A stretch of 64,000 nt of DNA from Tribonema minus (GCA_017506865.1 JAFCMP010000068.1:1054001-1118000); one strand, 5' to 3'. Positions 49,101-59,697 are shown, numbered from the stretch's first letter. Notes: generated by a model from the letters alone, not told the origin. Translations and numbers: made by a program.

Positions 49101-50375
49101 GCTGCAAGGCTGCTTTAGGGCTAGGATTAGCTGTGCTGCTGCTGTGCCCTGCTTGCCGCAAGGCTTGACGAGGCAAACATTTGCACAGGGTTCACAAGTG
49201 AACGCTGGTGTGCAATACGTTGACGCGACCATTTGCATCCAACGCTTTCGCAAGTTTTCATACGCCTAAACCTGCCAGCGCACCATCATGCGCCAATGCT
49301 GTTGTCATCTCTCACGCGTCCTCTCACCACCCACATTGTACTGTCCTGAACCGTGAACTGCGCATCCCGGCAGGTGTGATGATCTACCAGATGCTGTGCG
49401 GGCGCATGCCCTTCATGCCAGCGCGCGCGTGCCTCGAGCGGCCACCCAGCTACCTGGGCGCCACGTGGCGCAACGTGAGCGAGGAAGCCAAGGACCTCAT
49501 CAACAAGATGCTAGAGAGGGACCCCAGCAAACGCCTCACCGCGGCCGAGGCGCTGGAGCACCCTTGGTGAGCGGCATACTGAAATGAATTGCTTCTAGTT
49601 CTACTTGAGATGTTTTACTTGAGATTTACGTATTGCATCAGCTCTGTGCATGCGTGGCATGTGTTCAAGGTGTGCGTTGAAGGACCTCATCAACAAGATG
49701 CTAGAAAGGGACCCCAGCACACGCCTGACTGCGGCCGAGGCGTTGGAGTACCCTTGGTGAGCGGCATGCTGTAGTGAATTGCTTTTAGGTCTACTTGAGA
49801 TACATTACTTGATATTGATGTAACGCATCAGTTCTGTGCATGTGTCATGTGGTCAAGGTGTGTGTTGAAGGACCTGATAAACAAGATGCTAGCAAACCAC
49901 TCACTGCCGAGGACGCGCTACACAGAGCCACTTAGGTGACTCGTACGCGTATGTATGCACATCGTTTGAACCGTATCATTGCATTGTTTTGAACCGTATC
50001 ATTGCATCAGCTGTTCATGTTTGTGTGGTATGCACACGCCTTCCCAGGCCACCATGGTAGTACTTGTCACTGCAGTAGTGCAGGTTTACTTCTATATCTC
50101 AAGCGCAGAGGGACCCAAACGTCACGCTGTGTGTCACATGTTTAATACTTCGAAGTATCATTTAATCCTTATGCGCCCCCCCTCTCACGGCTGCTTTCTG
50201 CCATCGCCACCGCAGGCTCGAGTCAGTGCAGTACCTCGAATCGGGCTTCCCGCACTTTGTGCCCACGGCCGCTCCCAAGTCGTCTGCCGCCACCGCCGCG
50301 CAAGACATGCTGTCGACGTGCAGAGCGCGCAGCGTATCGCTGGCAGGGCCCATCACAGCCGCCGCACAGCGCTAG
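37371..50375 (+). CDS. Serine/threonine protein kinase with long N-terminal region, 17 exons
   Basis: Exons: 37371-37595, 37956-38079, 38591-38753, 39810-40011, 40843-40946, 41669-41984, 42444-42566, 43307-43406, 44178-44224, 45051-45212, 45959-45985, 46661-46752, 47233-47353, 47984-48106, 48710-48851, 49374-49566, 50216-50375 (807 aa, phases consistent). Residues 1-445 (start MPYRLPKVYGTLP) are not recognised; they include basic and Ser/Gly-rich stretches. The kinase domain (about 445-757) shows the Gly loop LLGQGSYAKVILG, VAIK lysine about 473, catalytic loop HCDIKPQN (Cys in place of the usual Arg of HRD), DFG about 637, GTGGFIAPE and a CaMK-like end RDPSKRLTAAEALEHPW. About 55 low-complexity residues are inserted between catalytic loop and DFG. 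Exon 11 is a 27-nt microexon encoding NCPCGELEK. HCD suggests activation without the classical Arg-phosphate contact. Closest family is probably CaMK/CDPK-like; no EF-hands follow. Confidence 0.9.
37825..37930. repeat. Short tandem duplication in kinase intron 1, period about 54 bp
   Basis: aacttgtgcgc, gtgctctccttcctccc and tgacg occur twice in the same order. Confidence 0.7.
39314..39345 (+). repeat. Telomere-like TTAGGG repeats in kinase intron 3
   Basis: gggttagggttcagggttag continuing with ggttagggtcagg; five near-perfect units on the transcript strand. Confidence 0.85.
40025..40064 (+). repeat. G-run after kinase exon-4 donor
   Basis: About 37 of 40 bases are G, starting 13 bases after the donor GTGAGA, in transcript sense. 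Confidence 0.95.
40291..40505. repeat. Tandem duplication in kinase intron 4, period about 116 bp
   Basis: cacagtgctcagt, acgcgctcagctgc, cgcgcctgctgcggcagc and agcgat recur in order at about 40291 and 40408. Confidence 0.8.
42003..42018 (+). repeat. Telomere-like repeat in kinase intron 6
   Basis: ggggttagggttagg, 19 bases after the exon-6 donor, sense strand. Confidence 0.75.
42170..42202 (+). repeat. G-run in kinase intron 6
   Basis: Two long G tracts separated by single A residues, in transcript sense. Confidence 0.9.
43081..43116 (+). repeat. (TGC)n microsatellite in kinase intron 7
   Basis: tgctgctgctgctgctgctg, about eleven units, within the intron before exon 8. Confidence 0.95.
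43446..43536 (+). repeat. Dispersed intronic element R3, copy d (long form)
   Basis: Matches 30437-30527 over about 90 bases, same plus-strand orientation but antisense to its host gene. It starts 40 bases after the exon-8 donor. Flanks are CATATGAC (43436-43443) and CATGTGAC (43536-43543), 7 of 8 identical and the same octamer as copy a. Confidence 0.85.
45236..45262 (-). repeat. Dispersed intronic element R3, copy e (short, inverted)
   Basis: gaaaacgaatcaaaagatcg then tagagctct: the reverse complement of one end of R3, about 25 bases after the exon-10 donor. Confidence 0.75.
46047..46082 (+). repeat. Degenerate telomere-like repeats in kinase intron 11
   Basis: gggttagggtttgggttagg then tgtagggctagg, sense strand, about 60 bases after the microexon donor. 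Confidence 0.75.
46246..46276 (+). other. Possible decayed second copy of the kinase microexon
   Basis: It encodes SCRCGEFSEI in the frame matching the microexon NCPCGELEK and is bounded by a cag and a GTCAGT donor-like site. It lies 290 bp downstream of the real microexon in the next intron. It is either a pseudo-exon or an alternative microexon. Confidence 0.35.
48852..48873 (+). repeat. Telomere-like repeat fused to kinase exon-15 donor
   Basis: The donor itself runs into the array: gtgagggttagggttagggt. Three TTAGGG units begin within the splice site, sense strand. Confidence 0.85.
49491..49935 (+). repeat. Tandem copies of the kinase exon-16 3' end and donor (190- and 188-bp periods)
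   Basis: aggacctcatcaacaagatg in the exon at 49491 recurs at 49681 and, degraded, at 49869. Copy 2 stays open and encodes KDLINKMLERDPSTRLTAAE through EYPW, ending in the same CCTTG|GTGAGC donor and followed by the same intron sequence (agtgaattgctttt, ctacttgaga). Copy 3 is truncated and has lost the donor. Copy 2 could act as an alternative exon end or decoy. Confidence 0.92.
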
Positions 50376-51290
50376 CGTGCACGCACGCGATGCGCGTGCA
50401 CACGCGCGCGCGTGCGCCCCCATCAAGCATCACCGCCATTGCATGTATAGAGAGCAAGTGTAGGCGCGCCACAGACCGCGGCGCCTTGTGCGCGGCGCGC
50501 GTGTATCATCATCACCACCTCGCGGTCCCGTTTTCCGTGTCCCCCTGAGCGCGCGTGTGTGTAATAATTCAGAGCCGGCTGCAGTAGAGCACAACGGTCG
50601 CGTGCGCATGCGCCGTGACCGTGCGTTGCAATTGCGGGGGCCGACAGCGCCCCTGGCTGCGCTTGCAGCGGCGCAACGCTCATCTGGCTCTGGTTGAGAT
50701 GGGGGGGCGTTTTTGTTGTCCATCCGCCCTTCCTGTATGCAAGAAAAGAGTAATAGAAAGAGTTTTGACTGGTCTGATGTCTGTGGTGAACTTCGCTCTG
50801 CTGTTCTTTTGCTCCTGCTGCACCATTGCGCTGTGTCGCGTCGCAGCCACATTTTGAGGTAAGAACTGTGTCAACACTCGAAACTCAAGTATGTGTGGTA
50901 CCAGATGCCATTCCCTGGTGTCTCGCGTGTTGGCTGCGCTCTGCCAAAAACAATAAACTGCAAACCCAGAGTAAGCAAGCGCGCTGGCACAGCATATGGC
51001 ACGGGGAGCTTCACAACAACAGTCTGTTGTTGACAGGACTTCGCTTCACTTCACTCACTTCGCTCGCAGTTCAACTTTTTTCCGCAGTTGGTCATTGTTA
51101 CAGAGACCTAAGACCCTGCAAGGCAATGATCAGGCTTGTTGGCTGTAAGGCCACTGGGGCAGCGAGGCTGTAGTGCGACACTTAAAGCTGGCAAGCCTGC
51201 GAGAGGCTTGTGTTCGGCGGGATTGCCGGAGAGCAGGAACTGTGCTGTGCACTCATTGCACAGCTGGCGGACGTGGCAGCGTGCTTCGGC
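50376..51290. other. Intergenic between kinase and sulfotransferase genes
   Basis: About 0.9 kb between two genes on the plus strand. A CG-rich alternating stretch (gcacacgcgcgcgcgtgcg near 50398-50416) follows the kinase stop. Nothing else recognised; it must contain the kinase 3' end and the sulfotransferase promoter. Confidence 0.5.
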
Positions 51291-53679
51291 ATGCACACAC
51301 AATGTCGCTGCCTAGTAATTTGCACCGCGCTGCTGCTGCTGCATTGGTGCTCGGCACAGCAACCGCAGCTCGAGTTGCATCAGGACATGGGCGGCAGCAG
51401 CACACGCGCAGGGGACGCAGGCAGGAGTGTGAGCCGCTTAGATCCGTTGGAGAGAGCAAAGTTGTTTCATTCGCCAGCATGCCGTAGCTTCTACCTTCCA
51501 GATGGCGCTGCAGACGACGAAGCCGCTCTGGTGGCTTGGGAAGGAGTCCACGCCGAATTGGAGGTGTACGATCGAGATCACATGCCGCTGGGCATGGAAG
51601 CCACATACATTATTTACTGCCGGGAGCAGATGCTCACATACGTGCTCAATCAGAAGGCGGGCTCAAGCACCACTGCCTCTGTCCTGAACGAGCACTTCCA
51701 CTGCACTTCTACCCAACATGACTGGGTCCCCGAGCACATCAAGCAACGAAGGTGCTACGATAGCGGGCTCTCTTCGGAAGACTGCGAGCGACGCAGAGCG
51801 CGCACGGACTGGCTGGACGATGGCTCAATCAGCGGCATGAACTTCTTCTCGGTGGTGCGAGAACCAATTGCCAGGTTCAAATCTGGGTACCAACAAGCAG
51901 TTACATCAACCCCAGAGCTGCAAGGATGGACAATATCGGAGTACCTGGCGGAATACAGGTGCGCAATGTCCAATGGCACTGTACAAACTTTTGATATGGA
52001 TTGCTGCTTCCTTGCAGAATTAGGGAGGCATCGTACTTGTGGCTTTGCAAGACTCTCGTTGCGACGGTCACAGCTATGCCTTGAAGTTGTCAAGTCACAA
52101 GCACGTGTGCTGTGAGCGCGTGCTGCTACTATCAATGTGCAGAGGCCAGTGCTCTGTTTGAATATCAAGTTGGAGTTCATCAATGTGAGAACGCCAGCAG
52201 CACTCCCATGTCTGCAATAGTAGTCTCAATCGTGTCAACTGATTTATGTTTGCCCTGTGCACTTGCTCAAAGCCGCTTGCTTGCCCGGCGCATGCACTGC
52301 AGAAAGTTTCCGGTGAATGAGCACACACATACTCAGGCGCGCAATCTCAGCGGAAGGGATGCCCTCGGCCGCCAGGTAATGTACTAGTTTTACTACTAGT
52401 AGCAGAAGTACTGCAGACGCGTAGGCATCAGTTGTTACAGTGAGCAATTGGACTGTACACTCACTATTACAGTGTCCTGATCTCCATGTTTTCGTCAAGT
52501 CTTGAAGCCTGCCTGCGCCGTTAGGCCGAAGTGCCGCCGTTTCCATGATGGCAACTCAGGAGGTCGTGCTGGATGCTCTGACTTGAGGTAGCTGCAAGAA
52601 GTTCACTGGGAGCATTCTTCATTGGCCAGAACCCATCGCGTCGGTAGTACGCAGTTTGCCTTGCTGATGTCTTGATTACTGTAGGTACTGACGCAGTAAT
52701 CATGCGGGGACAGGTTGATGAACGCACACGCTCATGCTGTACACCTGCGTGCAGTGGGCATCCAGCAAGAGACAAAGATGGGGCCTATTGAAGTAATACT
52801 CCATGTACGGAGCATTTTGAAGTAACTGATCCAGGACCATAGCACTTTGCAGTGCAGTGAATGCGTGACGTATCAAATCACAAATATGCCAATTTTGAGT
52901 TCCATGCCACAAAGCGCAGATTCTGTGCATTGTATGCATTTTGTAGCTGCTCGGTTTCTTGCAAGTGCTCAAGCTGTGTATGGGCAGGCCTGCAAGCAAA
53001 ATCTGCACTACAATCAGCTCCGAAGGCACCCCTATACGGAAGTTGTCGACAACGGCAGTGGCTGCTGGTGAATTGCACATTGTCAAGGTGCAATCAAAAA
53101 ATGAAATGAAATAAGCACAGCGTGACCATTGTCATGTCACTTAATTTTTCAAACTTCGATGTGCGCTCATACTGCATACACCGCCTCGCTGATAATCTGA
53201 GTAATTTATGTTCGCAGTATGCCACCGGTTGCGTTGAGCATTCTCGTAGTCTGGTACCTGCGACACGTACATAAGCAGTCCGTTGGTGATGCTCCGCTGG
53301 TTGCCTTTTCCAGCGTACACTATCTGATTATGACACCGTGTAAAAGGTTGAGCTGGTCCGGCAACAAAGTCAAAGTTCACAGTCAACTGGCCCACTGCAC
53401 CTTTTGACATCCTTGTGCGCTCTTGTCGCTGTCCCGGCGCAGGTCCCCATGCACTTCATCGCCTCGCTCGAGAACCTGGAACACGACCTGACGCTCCTGT
53501 GGGACGAGCTCGGCCTGCCCCCAATGGCACACTACCCGCACGCGCGCAGCAAGGAAGATGATCCCAACAAGGCAGTGCTCGATACCACCCTGACTGCCGA
53601 CCAAATGCGTGAGCTGTGCGACCACCTTATGCAAGACTTTGTGTGCTTTGGGTACACGCTGCCTGAGGAGTGCCAGTAG
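51291..53679 (+). CDS. Golgi-type carbohydrate sulfotransferase
   Basis: Three exons: 51291-51958, 52303-52375, 53443-53679 (325 aa). The middle exon is short (24 codons) but is needed to restore phase. It transfers sulfate from PAPS to a sugar or polysaccharide, probably in the Golgi lumen. Residues 5-22 (CRCLVICTALLLLHWCSA) form a signal-anchor, as in type II Golgi enzymes. The PAPS 5'-phosphosulfate loop is YVLNQKAGSSTTAS (about 117-130). The 3'-phosphate site is FFSVVREPIARFKSGY (about 185-200) with Arg190 and Ser198. The third region, NEHTHTQ (in the middle exon), followed by FIASLENLEHDL, resembles the PQ and E-N-L motifs of the Sulfotransfer_2 group. Many Cys residues fit a secretory location. 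The start ATG at 51291 was chosen because the upstream in-frame extension has no ATG. Sulfated wall polysaccharides are common in brown-lineage algae; the acceptor is unknown. Confidence 0.85.
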
Positions 53680-54863
53680 GTGGACGGCCGTGCAGCGGTG
53701 AAGTTGTCGTTAGCGTGCATGGGCATGTTGCGCCGCCGTGCCTGTGCGTGCCCGGCTGTGAGTGCAGCTTTACGCCATACCTTCTGCCTTTTATAAATAG
53801 TGTTTCAGCATTTTTTCAGTACAGACTGTAGTTTAGCGTTGCAGATGCAACAGCACGCACCTTTGCCCATTGTAGTGCTTACACGCCCTATACAACGCCG
53901 ACGGTTTTTGCGCAGGTACAGCTCAGCACGAAAAAGTGCTATCCATGCTGCATAAGTTATGCAGATTTTCCTGAGATTTCAGAGGCCAGCGCAAAACTGT
54001 TTTGGGCCATCCCTGTCGCTGGTTAATTCTGTTTGCCTGGAGTATCTTTCCAGGTTCAGCATGGGTTGAACGATTCTTAATGCAGCACACAGGGCAAGAG
54101 TGTCCTGCGGCACATGCAATGGCACATTGCGCACAAAACAGCAGACCTGTGACCGCTTGACTTCTTTATATGTGCCCTTGTCATGCGTTGCTTGCCACAG
54201 GTGTGCGCGCAACTGAAACTGCTACAGCTATATGCATGAACAATGTCAGTTGATGGAACGCTTCTGAAATTGACGCCATCTCGTAAGAGATGATGCATCC
54301 ATGGTTCCAGGCTGGGTCAACTACACAAAGTGTGAGTTGTCGACGGCGCATAGCTACTACTACGTATGCTTAAGCAAACTCCTCGTCAAACGGCTTCAAA
54401 CAACATAACTGCTTCTGTACCTTTGGCGCAGGCGCAACGACGGCACACCACCTCTCACAACGGCAACGACGTCTCTCTCTCTATTATTATTTTTTACTTT
54501 TGTTGCAGCGCTGTAGCCTAAGCAGTCATGATTGCCGTGAATGCCAGCAGCACAGCCGTTCGTATATTATACCTATGATATATCACATCCGCTGCGGGAA
54601 GTCATCGTGGAAGCACATCACGTCCCAGAAAGGTAACCCAGAATATGCACCATGTGACCATCCGCTGCTGCATATCGTCTTTTGACAATGCAGTCAGGAG
54701 TTCCAGCAATGACTGGTCTTTGGCAACTGCCAGGCTGCTTAGATACCTGTTGAACACATCTGCCATATTGTCAGCTTGCAGTCATCAGTTCATGCAGAGC
54801 ATACAGAACACAACACATACAGATTATACAGTGTCGCAGCAAGTGCTGCGCTAGGTATTGTGC
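53680..54863. other. Convergent intergenic spacer
   Basis: The sulfotransferase (plus) and ankyrin gene (minus) end toward each other. The stretch contains AT-rich pieces (attattattttttactttt near 54483) but no recognised gene or element. Confidence 0.5.
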
Positions 54864-55919
54864 TTATGTCTGCTGATTTGCGTACAATGTGCGACGGGCC
54901 TGCACCCAATCCCGCACCTCATCACTGCCGGCATACATTGCACAGTTTTCAGGGATCCAAGGACATCCATGCTCCAACAACCACTGCAACATCTCTCGGT
55001 CACCCCTCATACAAGCGTGTTGTGCAACAAGCGGATGCCAAGGGCAACCTGTGGCATATGCTACCTTCAAAGCATCCCAATGGCCCCTTCGAACTGCCTC
55101 TACACTGCCCCATTCATCACATGCGCAGCCCTGGCCTCGAGCCCACTCTAGCACTTCTGCATGGCCTCCATTGAGGGCATATCTACAGGTCGCCTCGTCC
55201 CATGGACACCCATTGGCACGGAGCCATTTTAGGGTGTCCAGGTGACCGTATTTGGCTGCGCAGGCACAAGTCTTGTCATTCCAAGGGCAGCGCTTGAGGC
55301 GAGCCCACATGAGTACCTCAATATGATTGCCTGCAGCTGCAACATGACACTCATTTGCATTTAAAGTGCACCCATTCGTGCAGGCCCATTGCAGTACATG
55401 CAAATGGCCATCTGCAGCTGCGCCTATGCATGTGTGAGGTCCCCAAGGGCGACCGTTAGCACGTGCCCACTGCAGCATCTCAAGGTTGCCGCAATGTGCC
55501 GCGCTGCTGCAAGTCTCCTTGTCCCATGGGCATCCATGAGCATGGAGCCACTGCAACACCTCCATGCGTTCGTTAGCGGCGGCCTGCCGACATGTTTGTG
55601 GACCCCAGGAGCAGCCATTTGCAAGCGCGCACTTGAGCGCCTGCAAATCGCCATAACCGGCAGCCCACCATGTCAGCCTCTTATGCTTGGGGCACCCATT
55701 TGCAAATGCCCACTCCAGCAAAGCCGCAGACGTGGTCATGAAGCGGATTGATGTGACTTTTTGCTCCTGGTGCTGCAAGCTTGCACGAGATGCACGGCTG
55801 ATTGACGCCAACTGAAGGTAGTGGCGCGGACCGACAAACTTCAACACCCTGGTGTGGATGTCAGCACCTGCATGCGCAAAGAACAATCGCAAGTTGGAAG
55901 CAGGGACGGACGGAGGTGT
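54864..55919 (-). CDS. Ankyrin-repeat protein of the NGCPW type
   Basis: One open frame of about 350 codons without introns, ending at 54864. The beginning (HTRVLKFVGPRHYLQLASIS) resembles the F-box-like N-terminal segment typical of this algal/viral family. About nine degenerate ankyrin units of roughly 27 residues follow, with the recurring pattern VLQW..ANGCPW...TC..AA..GHL. The start is unresolved: no in-frame ATG lies between the upstream stop (about 55938) and Met at 55739, which would cut off the N-terminal segment. A short upstream exon or a non-ATG start is therefore likely; coordinates show the open part. Ankyrin stacks bind proteins; these families are often expanded and variable in ochrophyte algae. 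The partner is unknown. The gene may be recently duplicated or retroposed, given the lack of introns among intron-rich neighbours. Confidence 0.85.
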   Translation of the reverse strand, partial: TPPSVPASNLRLFFAHAGADIHTRVLKFVGPRHYLQLASISRASRASLQHQEQKVTSIRFMTTSAALLEWAFANGCPKHKRLTWWAAGYGDLQALKCALANGCSWGPQTCRQAAANERMEVLQWLHAHGCPWDKETCSSAAHCGNLEMLQWARANGRPWGPHTCIGAAADGHLHVLQWACTNGCTLNANECHVAAAGNHIEVLMWARLKRCPWNDKTCACAAKYGHLDTLKWLRANGCPWDEATCRYALNGGHAEVLEWARGQGCACDEWGSVEAVRRGHWDALKVAYATGCPWHPLVAQHACMRGDREMLQWLLEHGCPWIPENCAMYAGSDEVRDWVQARRTLYANQQT

Positions 55920-57405
55920 CAATAGATGGGATTCAGATCAAATCTTTGGCAGAAGTGCTTTAGTCAATCAATTCAAACTACACCGGTTTGTCCAATGGTG
56001 GCCAACATCGACTACATTCTGTAATATGCAGTGAAATCAGGGTCACCTTTGTCCCTGGCTTCCATATGCTGGCTCTGATAACCTCAGGGCATGACACAGT
56101 ACCAAGTGCCAATCATTGCCAAAAGTGCGGGTTCCATGCATGAACATACTTCAGCTAATACCCCTGGGGATCCCGGTGCGTGCAAAATGTCAATGGCGCG
56201 AGGCAAGAAGCATGCAAGGATGTCTTCACGTACGACCTCATAGAAGCTGGCAATACATTCTGATGACATGTGCATGTACCAGTGAACCAGGCTTTTCGAG
56301 GATGGACTCTCAGCAGCTGCAGTCCACAAGACAAGAACGCCGGCATGCTTAAGGTCGTCTATGTGATTATGCACTCAGTTATAGTGCACTCGTCTTATGG
56401 ACAAAGCTGATTACAGTCAGTAATTTGAACGCGTGTTCGTGTTGAGCTGCCCACAGAAAATACTTTGACACAAACACTGCTGAGGTCAGGGCCTGGCTAA
56501 AACGTGCCGGACATTTCCAAGGGTATAGGCACGTCTTGGTTGCAATCAGGACCTAGACCACATTCTCACACCTCACCACGATTAATATGAGAACCGTATT
56601 AGATTTTTTTAGTGCGCATGCACATTGGTGGCCACTAGGCCTTCATTTCTGCAGTCACCACCGCAAGGAGCGATAACAACACGTAACATGCTAACTTGAA
56701 GTGGTTGGACCATCGCCGGAGCCTCAGCGCTAGGCGGCGAGCAGCAGCTGCAGCAGCCCCTGCTGCTGGTTGCTATGCTGCTGCTGCAGTTTTTCTGTGT
56801 ACATGGACTTGTGTGCTGTCTTCTTTGCACCACCTCAAGCCCGTTGTGCATGGCATGTCTTCCATATTTGTGAAAAGCTCCTGTGCCGGGCATGCCGGCA
56901 GTGTGTGCCCCAAATGGCCAAGCACTGTAGTGAAGTCTGTTCGATGCCTACTGCGGCACTCGTGCACTGCGCTATGACGCCATTTTGGCACCTGTGCACT
57001 GTGCTATGACGCCATTATCTAAGCCATTTGTGCCCAACAGCACTCCTACAGGGCGTCATGGTTCCCAACGAAAACAGGACAAGGGAATAAAACAGGAAAT
57101 AGGGTGACTGACTGTGGCCAATCAAATGCTCAGAATTACATATTGCTGCCCACCTTCAAGCCACATCGCCGTCTGGCTGGTCCCGCTTGCGCTGATTGGC
57201 AGTCTTTCAATCGCCGCAGTGAGCCAATCCATCGTGTTGTCCTCGTCACCATGAGCGCTGCTGCGAGCCTTCTTCGCGTCGACGTCCATACTCAACTGGG
57301 TCTCTGTCTGTTCTGTCACTGTCTCTGCTGTCTCTGTCGTCGACGTCGGAGAACTCTTTGGTGTACTTCAAACTTGCAGTTGCAACCCACACACACAGAT
57401 GGCGT

Positions 57406-57495
57406 CTGGTGTGTCAGGTCCTTACAGCTACAAACAATTAGTGTGTCTGGTGTGTCAAGTCCTAGCTAGTGTGTCTGGTGTGTCAAGTCCTAGCA
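57406..57495. repeat. Minisatellite, about 30-bp unit
   Basis: gtgtctggtgtgtcaagtcc followed by tagc occurs twice perfectly and once or twice in degraded form. Confidence 0.8.
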
Positions 57496-57940
57496 AGGCA
57501 CCTGCTGGCAGGGCGCTGAGTCGTTAGGCAACAATTTCGTACCCGCGGTGCGGGATCTGTGCGACGGCAGGTCAAGCTGCAGCCGAGGTTCATAACAACA
57601 ATCTTGAAGATAGAGCGTCTGGTATGCCGCAGCGGCTGCCTGCGTCTTCTTGCAACATTGCAACAAGGGTTCAAGACGTGAGTGCGCTCTCTCGAATTAA
57701 TTTTTTTTTCCCAGCCTGCACGCATGCACAAAATGCAACGTTTGGTTTGCAAAAAAATTGGTGTGCCTATGACAAAGCTATGCAAACGAACTTTGCCGTA
57801 TTGATGGACACAACTTGAAGCAGGATGAACAAACTTGGCGCTGACACACGCTCAGCCTGAGCATAATTACAGCGTTGGCCACGCTACACTGGGCGCACTG
57901 GGCGCATTGACAAAACGGTCAGCAAGTACCTTGCCGACAG

Positions 57941-58375
57941 CACTGAGAACGGCAAGGATGCTGAGCAGCTGCTCGCGAACACGTCACACCACATGTGCAC
58001 CTTCATCCAGACTTCTTGCCTTGCTCCTGTTGCTGCTTGCGCTGAGTTGAGACGCAATGCGTACAGGATATCAGACTGCAACACAGACACGTCCAGAACA
58101 AACGTGACATGCAGTCGCTGGCGGTCTGGTTTGAAACAATGATCTGAAGTCACGTTCGATTGACCGTGACTTAAGCTGTCATCCTGCTGTGCAGGCTCTC
58201 TGCTGCCTTTGTTGAAACAGGCAAGCTTACAATTGACAGGCTACAGCTGCGGCCTTGCCCCAAAGTGACCATCATACAGCAGCCATCTTTGGTCAGACAT
58301 GATGCGAGAAAGCAAGTGGCTTCTGCTACATGTTGACATCGGTACAGGCAGCTACCAGTGCCATTTTCTCGGCGC
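57941..58375. repeat. Segmental duplicate of the AKR 3' flank (partner 60141-60640)
   Basis: Shared in order: gaacggcaaggatgctgagc, gttgctgcttgcgctgagtt, cagactgcaacacagacacg, gttcgattgaccgtgac, ctgctgcctttgttga, gacatgatgcgag and cattttctcggcgcc. The last piece corresponds to the end of the AKR coding sequence (minus strand). Identity is roughly 75-80% with indels. This copy is likely a non-functional remnant. Confidence 0.85.
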
Positions 58376-59558
58376 CACAGCCTGGTTGCGGCTGCCCTAA
58401 GGTACTGCCGATGATCGGACCCCCTTCGCCACAGCAGGGGGCAGCGAAGGTGCGGGACTCCATGTCTCCATTGTCGTCACGCGCTCGTCTCTGTCTTCGC
58501 CTTCTCTCGGCGCCCCCCAAATACCAACTAAGACAGCACACTGACACCTCACAAACCCATATAACTGTGTGTTATCAGGCTATCTCTGCACGACCAAACA
58601 CCTGAATCGCCAACTTCAAGAAGTTGAACCCGGCGGCGCACGAAGCACGATGGCTGAGTGGACGCCTGCTATTTCGGGCTTGTAAAGCCTAAGTAGGCTT
58701 GTAGAGTCTTGCCGCTGGGGCGGACACGAGAAACTGAACCGGCCGCCCCGACGCTTTTGAAAAGTAGTCACTGTCTCGATTACAGTACCGCATGCGCATG
58801 CAGGCAAGGCTTCGTCCAGTCATAACGCATGGCAAGCTTCGTCAGATTGTGGCCTGGGACCCAAGCACGACCGAGAGTGCGCCACAACGGGAAGAAAAAG
58901 TATGTACATCTGAGCGTTCAGAATTGCGTCCCGAACCGCGGCCTGCGCGATTTTCAATCGAGACGTGGCAGCGAGTGCGGCTGACCACCGCTCTATGCAA
59001 TGCATCATTCTGCTGTTGCAGACTGTCTGACAGTCCACCATGCGACCAAATGTCAAGGCACGGGTTCGCATCAGAATCAGATCAGATCAGCACTGCACGT
59101 GCTGAGGGAGCTGAGCTGCCCTCAGGCTGAAGGAGCCTTATTGCTGTGCCACAGTGAGTGCAGTGCCGACCACATCGCTGCTCGTTAGCACCGAGAGGTG
59201 CGGCAGCACTCGCGGTGGCGCTGATGGTGGCGAGGGTGCATCAGGCAGCAAGGGGATGGGAGATGCTGGCTGTGAGCAGGAGCTGCGGAGTCGCGTGTGG
59301 TGAGGATACGGCTTTGGGCAGCAGCAGGGGATATTGGAACATGGGGATACGGATAGCATCAGGGCACACTGTAGATCGTTTGCTTGAACACGCAAGAAAG
59401 AGAACCTCGGCCAGGCACGTCAGCGGCGTGCTTAGGCAAGGAATCGAGGACCGGGCGCCTCTGGCCCAAATGTATACTAGAGGCATAACCGCGGTCCTCC
59501 GGCGTTTTCGCTCAAGAGATGGAGACATCGGCTACGATAGGTGTGGCTCAGACTGGGT

Positions 59559-59697
59559 GCCGCTGTGTCTGCCCCCCATGAGTCTAGTACAAGCCTGCAA
59601 CGCAGGGCTCTAAGGGCCCGTCCGATTTTAGTTTTTTGCATTCTTATCCAACGCATCAAGCCCACCTTGGGGCTGCTATAAATACAAGATCATAAGT
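59559..59697 (+). repeat. Dispersed repeat R1, copy 2 (139 bp, without the 31-bp segment)
   Basis: Nearly identical to 4041-4210 except that the 31-bp segment is missing; gagtctag joins directly to tacaagcc. It ends in gctataaatacaagatcat. Confidence 0.88.

Noticed and set aside
51210..51290. 27-codon upstream extension of the sulfotransferase frame
   Set aside because: It lacks an ATG; the ATG at 51291 places a signal-anchor at the N-terminus as expected.
58640..58740. tRNA-like stretch containing gatggctgagtgg, resembling a Leu/Ser D-arm
   Set aside because: No convincing acceptor stem or T-arm (no GGTTCGANTCC) and no clear anticodon loop.
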